A DNA stretch of 7,389 bases from JBBPYA01 sp038200385 (GTDB taxonomy: Bacteria; Actinomycetota; Actinomycetes; Mycobacteriales; Geodermatophilaceae): contig JBBPYA010000194.1 in assembly GCA_038200385.1 (NCBI GenBank), positions 1 to 7,389 of the forward strand, written 5' to 3'. The notes below the pieces were generated by a model. The model saw only the letters and a list, made by a program, of their open reading frames with translations, was not told the DNA's origin and searched no databases. Each line of letters begins with the position of its first letter. Position 1 is the stretch's first letter. Positions 1 to 3,889 of the stretch are shown here, piece after piece. Position numbers and translations under genes: made by a program.

Positions 1-296
1 ACCAGAGCCTGGGCGAGCACGGTGGCCGTCGTCGTCCCGTCACCGGCGACGTCGTCGGTCTTCTTCGCGACCTCCTTGACCAGCTCGGCCCCGATCTTCT
101 CCCAGGGGTCCTCGAGTTCGATCTCCTTGGCGATGGACACCCCATCATTGGTGATGGTGGGCGCGCCCCACTTCTTCTCCAGCACCACGTTGCGGCCCTT
201 CGGGCCGAGAGTCACCTTGACGGCATCAGCGAGGACGTTCATCCCCCGCTCGAGGCCACGCCGTGCCTCTTCGTCGAACGCGATCATCTTTGCCAT
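1..296 (-). CDS. groEL: Chaperonin GroEL (Hsp60), groEL2-like, N-terminal 98 residues; 3' part outside the window
   Basis: ATP-dependent cytosolic chaperonin that refolds proteins inside a double-ring cage with GroES. The 98 visible residues are the N-terminal equatorial domain. They start MAKMIAFDEEARRGLERG and contain the nucleotide-binding TLGPKGRNV (about 29-37), ITNDGVSIAKEI (48-59) and the phosphate/Mg loop GDGTTTATVL (85-94) with Asp86. The ATG at 294-296 is supported by a GGAGGA Shine-Dalgarno at 306-311, 9 bases upstream. No groES precedes it. The upstream gap carries two CIRCE operators and the neighbour is a divergent reductase, so this resembles the stand-alone groEL2 copy of actinobacteria rather than a groES-groEL operon. 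The groEL2 assignment is inferred from context. The family assignment is certain. The gene runs off the left edge and is not a pseudogene on the visible evidence. Confidence 0.97.
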   Translation of the reverse strand, partial: MAKMIAFDEEARRGLERGMNVLADAVKVTLGPKGRNVVLEKKWGAPTITNDGVSIAKEIELEDPWEKIGAELVKEVAKKTDDVAGDGTTTATVLAQAL

Positions 297-418
297 TCGG
301 CTGTGTCCTCCATGATTGGACTTCTCGCGGTCGGGGCAGTGCCCGCGACGGACGGCACCGCGGTGCCCGGGGTTGGCCCGGAGATCTCGCGGCGCCTCAC
401 CGGTCCCGACCAGTGTGG

Positions 419-445
419 CTGGCACTCACCAGCGGAGAGTGCTAG
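419..445. promoter_or_regulatory. CIRCE operator 1 (HrcA binding site)
   Basis: Inverted repeat CTGGCACTC - 9 bases - GAGTGCTAG with a single arm mismatch. It matches the CIRCE consensus TTAGCACTC-N9-GAGTGCTAA, the site of the heat-shock repressor HrcA. It lies 123 bases upstream of the groEL start codon and 7 bases from CIRCE 2. Confidence 0.95.
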
Positions 446-448
446 TTC
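420..448 (+). promoter_or_regulatory. Possible divergent promoter for the aldo/keto reductase, overlapping CIRCE 1
   Basis: On the plus strand TGGCAC (420-425), 17 bases, then TAGTTC (443-448), a mirror image of the groEL promoter layout with CIRCE 1 covering both elements. Hexamer matches are moderate. If real, the leader is about 53 bases and contains CIRCE 2. Confidence 0.3.
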
Positions 449-449
449 A

Positions 450-478
450 GGTTTAGCACTCGACACCGTCGAGTGCAA
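450..478 (-). promoter_or_regulatory. Putative groEL promoter overlapping CIRCE 2
   Basis: On the minus strand TTGCAC (478-473), 17 bases, then TAAACC (455-450). The -10 is preceded by TGC, an extended -10 feature. The -35 lies in one arm of CIRCE 2 and the -10 touches the other, so HrcA bound there would block polymerase. A start near 443 would give a leader of about 147 bases that includes CIRCE 1. The -10 match to TATAAT is partial. Confidence 0.55.
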
Positions 479-479
479 G
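453..479. promoter_or_regulatory. CIRCE operator 2 (HrcA binding site)
   Basis: TTAGCACTC - 9 bases (GACACCGTC) - GAGTGCAAG. The six-base cores GCACTC/GAGTGC pair perfectly; the outer bases of the right arm diverge from consensus. Its centre is 34 bp from that of CIRCE 1, about three helical turns, so two HrcA dimers would sit on roughly the same face. Its right edge is 28 bases from the aldo/keto reductase ATG. Confidence 0.92.
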
Positions 480-507
480 CTCGCCCGGCCTGGTGCAGGG
501 TGGTCCC

Positions 508-1269
508 ATGCCTACCGATCTCGCCCTGCCCGCTGGCCGGATTCCGCTGCTGGGCCTCGGTACCTGGCGGCTGAGCGGCGACTCGGCGCGCTCGGTCGTC
601 CGGACCGCCCTGCAGCTGGGATACCGGCACCTGGACACCGCGACCATGTACGACAACGAGGCCGAGATCGGCGCGGCGCTGGCCGAGTCCGGCGTACCGC
701 GGTCGGAGGTGTTCGTGACCACGAAGATCCCGGCCGAGCGATTCTCCGGTGCCCGGGAGGTGCTGGCGGCCAGCCTGGCCGCGCTGGGGCTGGATTCCGT
801 CGACCTCTGGCTCGCGCACTGGCCGCCGGACGACGTGGTACCGGCCTGGGAGGCGATGCGAGAGCTGCGCGACGAGGGCCTGACCCGGGCGATCGGGGTG
901 AGCAACTACGCCCCCGCGCAGATCGACGAGTTGATCGAGGCGACTGGGGAGGCCCCCGCGGTCAACCAGATCCGCTGGAGCCCCTACGAGTTCGATCGTG
1001 CGGTCCTGGAACACAGCCGCGCAGCAGGCGTCGTACTCGAGGGGTACAGCCCGTTCCGCGCCGGTGGGATCGACGACCCAGTCGTGACGGGGATCGCGGA
1101 GTCCCGGGGGCGTACGCCGGCGCAGGTGGTGCTGCGCTGGCACGTGCAGCAGGGCGTGGTGGTGATCCCCAAGTCGGCGAACCCCGATCGGCTGGCCGCC
1201 AACCTCGACGTGTTCGACTTCGAGCTCACCGACGAGGAGATGGCCGCGGTGGACGCGCTCGCCCGCTGA
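508..1269 (+). CDS. Aldo/keto reductase (AKR superfamily, 2,5-diketo-gluconate reductase-like)
   Basis: Soluble NAD(P)H-dependent carbonyl reductase with a TIM-barrel fold; 253 residues, slightly shorter than the usual 270-280 for this group. The AKR catalytic tetrad is complete: Asp43 and Tyr48 in GYRHLDTATMYDNEAEIG, Lys73 in FVTTKIP, His104 in LWLAHWP. The substrate/cofactor strands GVSNY (130-134) and VNQIRWSPY (152-160) follow. IPKSANPDR (220-228) supplies Lys222, Ser223 and Arg228, which in the family hold the 2'-phosphate of NADPH, so NADPH is the likely cofactor. Substrate is unknown. The ATG at 508 is chosen because the homologous reading starts there. An in-frame GTG at 493 is possible. 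The nearest purine-rich stretch (498-503) is only 4 bases from the ATG, so ribosome binding looks weak. The gene is divergent from groEL and only 28 bases from a CIRCE operator, so heat-shock co-control is plausible. It ends at TGA 1267-1269. Confidence 0.95.
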   Translation: MPTDLALPAGRIPLLGLGTWRLSGDSARSVVRTALQLGYRHLDTATMYDNEAEIGAALAESGVPRSEVFVTTKIPAERFSGAREVLAASLAALGLDSVDLWLAHWPPDDVVPAWEAMRELRDEGLTRAIGVSNYAPAQIDELIEATGEAPAVNQIRWSPYEFDRAVLEHSRAAGVVLEGYSPFRAGGIDDPVVTGIAESRGRTPAQVVLRWHVQQGVVVIPKSANPDRLAANLDVFDFELTDEEMAAVDALAR

Positions 1270-1384
1270 CGCCGGCACCCCTGCCCGGCCGCCGGCCTGC
1301 TCGACACTGCCGGCTCGGTCCACACGGGCCTCCACACCACCGGCGCCCCACTGATTGCTGCGCAAACCAGCCATTCCGGGCGTA

Positions 1385-1420
1385 CCCCACGACGACCCGA
1401 CGGGAAAGGTCGGCGTGGGG
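1385..1420. terminator. Bulged hairpin between convergent genes; possible bidirectional terminator
   Basis: CCCCACG (1385-1391) pairs with CGTGGGG (1414-1420), and inside it CCGAC (1397-1401) pairs with GTCGG (1409-1413), leaving a 7-base loop and a 5-base bulge. It lies between the reductase stop (1269) and the threonine synthase stop (1461), where a terminator for both is expected. There is no T-tract, as is common in GC-rich actinomycetes. The rest of 1270-1460 holds no credible gene. Confidence 0.5.
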
Positions 1421-1460
1421 GGCGGCTCGCGACCCGGGGGCAAGTCGGCTGAGGAGACGG

Positions 1461-2726
1461 CTACATCAACCCGGCGGCGCGGACGGCCTTCAGCGACGGC
1501 GCGATCGTCACCGACGGGCCGACCCGACCGGCCACCGCGTCCAGGGTCTTCAGCCCGTCTCCGGTGTTGTAGATGACGGTCTCCGCCTCAGGGTCGAGGG
1601 CACCGGAGTCCAGCAGCGACCGGAGGACGGCGACGGTCACCCCGCCCGCGGTCTCGCCGAAGATCCCCTCGGTGCGGGCCAGCAGCCCGATGCCGTCGCG
1701 GATCGCGTCGTCCCCGACCGCGGCGATCGAGCCGCCGGTACGGCGGACCGCGTCCAGCGCATACGGGCCGTCGGCCGGGTTGCCGATGTTCAGCGACTTC
1801 GCGATGCCGGTCGGGCGGACCGGTTGAACGACATCGTGGCCGGCCGCGAACGCCGTCGCGATGGGCGCGCAGCCGGCGGACTGCGCGCCGAACACCCGCC
1901 AGTCCGAGCCGTCGACGAGCCCGGCGTCGACCAGCTCAAGGAACGCCTTGTCGATCTTGGTGAGCAGCGAGCCGGACGCCACCGGTACGACAACCTGCGC
2001 GGGCAGCCGCCACCCCAGTTGCTCGGCGGTCTCGTACCCGACGGTCTTGGAGCCCTCGGCGTAGAACGGCCGAACGTTCTGGTTCACGAACGCCGTGCTC
2101 TCGAACTCGTCGGTCTCGGCCAGCTCGCTGGTGAGCCGATTCACGTCGTCGTAGGAGCCGTCGACCGCCACCAGGATGCCGCCGTAGATCGCGCTCTGCA
2201 CGACCTTGCCCGGCTCCAGGTCGGAGGGGATGAACACCATCGAGGTCATCCCGGCCCGGGCGGCGTGCGCGGCGACGGAGTTCGCGAGGTTCCCGGTCGA
2301 GGCGCAGGCCAGCCGGTCGTAGCCGAAGCCGCGGGCGGCCGTGGCCGCCATCGAGACCACCCGGTCCTTGAAGGAGTGAGTGGGGTTGGCGCTGTCGTCC
2401 TTGACCCAGAGCCTGCGCATCCCGAGCGCCGCGGCCAACCGGTCGGCGCGGATGAGCGGGGTCAGGCCGGGGTCGAGCGACACCCGGGATGCCGGGTCCT
2501 GCCCGACCGGCAGCAGGCCGGCGTAGCGCCAGATGTTGGCGGGGCCGGCCTCGATCCGGGCGCGGGTGACCGCGGCGAGTACGCCGGCGTCGTAGCCGAC
2601 CTCGAGCGGGCCGAAGCACTCGGCGCAGGCGTGCACCGGGCTGAGCGGGTAACGGGCGCCGCAGTTGCGGCAGACCAGTCCCTCCGCGGGGCAGTCGACG
2701 GCGACGGACGGGGCGGTGATCGTCAT
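1461..2726 (-). CDS. thrC: Threonine synthase family PLP enzyme under a SAM riboswitch (ThrC; possible MetM-type homocysteine synthase)
   Basis: PLP enzyme of fold type II acting on O-phospho-L-homoserine; 421 residues, the long actinobacterial/archaeal type. An N-terminal zinc ribbon is visible: Cys19-x2-Cys22 and Cys34-x2-Cys37. The PLP Schiff-base lysine is Lys120 in NPTHSFKDR, followed by STGN (143-146). Further conserved blocks are PTGIAKSLNIGNP, EGIFGETAGGVTVA and the C-terminal YNTGDGLKTLDAV. ATG 2726 is chosen over an in-frame TTG at 2735 because the GGAAAGG Shine-Dalgarno (2738-2744) is 11 bases from the ATG and only 2 from the TTG. The gene stands alone, not next to hom or thrB, and is preceded by a SAM-I riboswitch. 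In Streptomyces a threonine synthase homologue, MetM, makes homocysteine from O-phosphohomoserine with the thiocarboxylated carrier protein MetO. The SAM switch here fits that role better than threonine synthesis. Family is certain; the choice between threonine and homocysteine as product is open. No metO-like small gene is seen downstream in the window. Confidence 0.95.
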   Translation of the reverse strand: MTITAPSVAVDCPAEGLVCRNCGARYPLSPVHACAECFGPLEVGYDAGVLAAVTRARIEAGPANIWRYAGLLPVGQDPASRVSLDPGLTPLIRADRLAAALGMRRLWVKDDSANPTHSFKDRVVSMAATAARGFGYDRLACASTGNLANSVAAHAARAGMTSMVFIPSDLEPGKVVQSAIYGGILVAVDGSYDDVNRLTSELAETDEFESTAFVNQNVRPFYAEGSKTVGYETAEQLGWRLPAQVVVPVASGSLLTKIDKAFLELVDAGLVDGSDWRVFGAQSAGCAPIATAFAAGHDVVQPVRPTGIAKSLNIGNPADGPYALDAVRRTGGSIAAVGDDAIRDGIGLLARTEGIFGETAGGVTVAVLRSLLDSGALDPEAETVIYNTGDGLKTLDAVAGRVGPSVTIAPSLKAVRAAGLM

Positions 2727-2737
2727 GGGTGGCAAGG

Positions 2738-2744
2738 CCTTTCC
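2738..2744 (-). promoter_or_regulatory. Shine-Dalgarno of the threonine synthase family gene
   Basis: GGAAAGG on the minus strand, 11 bases before ATG 2726 and 2 bases after the 3' strand of riboswitch helix P1 ends (2747). It decides the start codon. Its position suggests that the switch controls access of the ribosome. Confidence 0.7.
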
Positions 2745-2746
2745 GG

Positions 2747-2868
2747 CTCATCTTTCCCGCTGTCGCGGGACGGAATTGGCACCTGTCGCGGGCGGCCTCG
2801 CCGGTCGGGAGGTGACGCGATGGTTGCCGGGGCTTCGTCGGGCCGTTCCCTCTGCCCCTCGGGATGAG
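2747..2868 (-). promoter_or_regulatory. SAM-I (S-box) riboswitch aptamer
   Basis: A 122-base leader element that binds S-adenosylmethionine. Helix P1 is CTCATC (2868-2863) with GATGAG (2752-2747). P2 holds the S-box sequence AGAGGGAACGGCCCGACGAA followed by GCCCC. The invariant GGCAACC is at 2828-2822. P3 is TCGCG (2820-2816) with CGCGA (2790-2786). The invariant GGTGCCAATTCC is at 2783-2772. P4 is CCCGC (2769-2765) with GCGGG (2760-2756), closed by a GACA loop and followed by AAAGATGAG. Only 20 bases separate P1 from the ATG and no terminator hairpin lies there, so control of translation initiation is more likely than transcription attenuation. In the family, SAM binding turns the downstream gene off. 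Confidence 0.95.
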
Positions 2869-2887
2869 ATGTTCAGTTGTGTTCGGA

Positions 2888-2893
2888 AGTGTA
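2888..2893 (-). promoter_or_regulatory. Putative -10 element of the riboswitch/threonine synthase family transcript
   Basis: TACACT fits the TANNNT pattern and lies 20 bases before riboswitch helix P1, so transcription would begin near 2881. No good -35 is visible at the usual distance. That region is inside the 13-bp inverted repeat 2894-2936. Confidence 0.5.
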
Positions 2894-2936
2894 GAGCCGG
2901 TCGGGACCACGCCGACCGGGACCTCCCGACCGGCTC
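2894..2936. terminator. 13-bp perfect inverted repeat: terminator of the ABC operon and/or operator at the next promoter
   Basis: GAGCCGGTCGGGA (2894-2906) and TCCCGACCGGCTC (2924-2936) are exact reverse complements around a 17-base loop. It lies after the ABC permease gene (minus strand) and directly abuts the TACACT -10 element. It could end the upstream operon, or be a protein-binding site covering the -35 region. No T-tract follows. Confidence 0.5.
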
Positions 2937-2946
2937 GGGAGTCGGC

Positions 2947-2998
2947 TCATGCCCACACCGTCCTTCGGCCGGTGACCCGCTTCGCGGGGAGGGCATGA
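2947..2998. other. Three-way-junction fold in the 3' region of the ABC operon
   Basis: Outer stem TCATGCCC (2947-2954) with GGGCATGA (2991-2998), 8 bp. Inside are two hairpins: CACCG (2956-2960) with CGGTG (2970-2974), capped by C(TTCG)G, and CCCGC (2976-2980) with GCGGG (2984-2988) around TTC. A further small hairpin GAATC-CTAT-GATTC follows at 2997-3010; it shares bases with the outer stem, so the two would compete at that edge. All pairings are read directly from the sequence; function is unknown. Confidence 0.5.
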
Positions 2999-3010
2999 AT
3001 CCTATGATTC

Positions 3011-3027
3011 GCTCGCTGCGCTCGCTC
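3011..3027. repeat. GCTCGC-TGC-GCTCGC repeat overlapping the permease stop codon
   Basis: Two copies of GCTCGC (3011-3016 and 3020-3025) separated by TGC. On the minus strand the permease TGA stop (3028-3026) runs straight into GCGAGCGCAGCGAGCG. Strings of this kind recur at gene ends in actinomycete genomes as far as I recall. This window has only this copy. Confidence 0.4.
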
Positions 3028-3889
3028 AGGACACGACGTCCTTGCGGCCGAAGTGCCAGAACGTGATCGCAACGAACACCACGGAGTAGGACAGCGCCTG
3101 GATGCAACCGGTGAGCATCTGGTCGGTCTGCATCGGCACCGACAACGTGCCTACCCAGGCGAACTGGTTCTGCGTCGGCAGGTAGTCGCGGATGCTGCCG
3201 AGGGCGTCCACGGCATCCAGGATCGAGGACACGATCAGGGCGAACACCGCGCCGCCCACGGCGGCCAGCGGGGCATCGGTGACGACGGACAGCATGAACG
3301 CCAGCGACCCCACCGTGATCAGTGTGAACCCGAGGTACCCGACGATCGCAAGCAGCCGGATCAGCGCCTGCCCCTGGCTCAGGGTGATGCCGACCGGCGT
3401 CCGCACCGGACCGAACCCGTACGCGATCGCGCCCGCCGCCAGGGACACCAATACGAGGGTGAGCAGGGCGGCCAGGGACAGGATCAGCGCGACCACGAAC
3501 TTCTGCCGCAGCAGCCGGGCCCGCGGCACCGGGGCGGCCAGCAGGTAGCGCAGCGAGCCCCAGCTGGCCTCGCTGGCGATGGTGTCCCCGAAGAACAGCG
3601 CGTAGACCACCACCAGGAAGAAGCCGGTCGTCGCGAACATCACGAACAGCACGAAGTTCAACGAGCCGTCGGTGGCGACGTCGACGAGGGTGACCCGGGT
3701 GTCGCCCGGCTGGACGTCGTTGGAGCCCACGGCAAACGCGAGGATGAGGATCAGCGGCAGCGCGACGAGGAACGCGAACGTCGCTTTGGTACGCCGCCGC
3801 TTGAGCTGCCGGGCCAGCTCGACCCTGATCCCCAGGGTGGCACCGGGCCGGTAGCCGGCCACTGCACCGGTCGGTTCAGTCGACGTCAT
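3026..3889 (-). CDS. ABC-2 type transporter permease
   Basis: Integral membrane subunit of an ABC exporter, 287 residues. About six membrane helices are visible: 36-54, 78-100, 130-156, about 170-195, 198-220 and 258-280. After helix 2 comes the ABC-2 coupling region Glu107-x2-WGSLRYLLAAPVPRARLL (107-127), the usual 'E..G(T/S)LR.LL..P..R' motif that contacts the ATPase. The Arg/Lys-rich N-terminus (LARQLKRRRTK, 25-35) and the GRKD tail fit a cytosolic location for both ends. The ATG at 3889 lies inside the upstream ATPase gene, giving a 14-base overlap. GGAGGG at 3895-3900 is its Shine-Dalgarno, 5 bases away. Overlap and order make it the partner of the hydrolase-ATPase fusion. Substrate is unknown. 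Confidence 0.93.
   Translation of the reverse strand: MTSTEPTGAVAGYRPGATLGIRVELARQLKRRRTKATFAFLVALPLILILAFAVGSNDVQPGDTRVTLVDVATDGSLNFVLFVMFATTGFFLVVVYALFFGDTIASEASWGSLRYLLAAPVPRARLLRQKFVVALILSLAALLTLVLVSLAAGAIAYGFGPVRTPVGITLSQGQALIRLLAIVGYLGFTLITVGSLAFMLSVVTDAPLAAVGGAVFALIVSSILDAVDALGSIRDYLPTQNQFAWVGTLSVPMQTDQMLTGCIQALSYSVVFVAITFWHFGRKDVVS

Noticed and set aside
493..507. GTG start at 493 for the aldo/keto reductase
   Set aside because: It would add five residues with no preceding SD; the ATG at 508 gives the usual short N-terminus before the first barrel strand.
2727..2735. TTG start at 2735 for the threonine synthase family gene
   Set aside because: The SD would be only 2 bases away; ATG 2726 has an 11-base spacing and a normal N-terminus.
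303..2867. A plus-strand open frame of 854 codons spanning the reductase and the antisense of the threonine synthase family gene
   Set aside because: It overlaps two clear genes and the riboswitch, is Arg/Gly/Ala-rich without any family motif, and is explained by G/C-rich third positions of the real genes.
2947..2998. A tRNA gene, because of the cloverleaf-like pairing
   Set aside because: Only two inner arms in about 52 bases, with no T-loop (GTTCGA-type) sequence, anticodon arm or CCA-type end.
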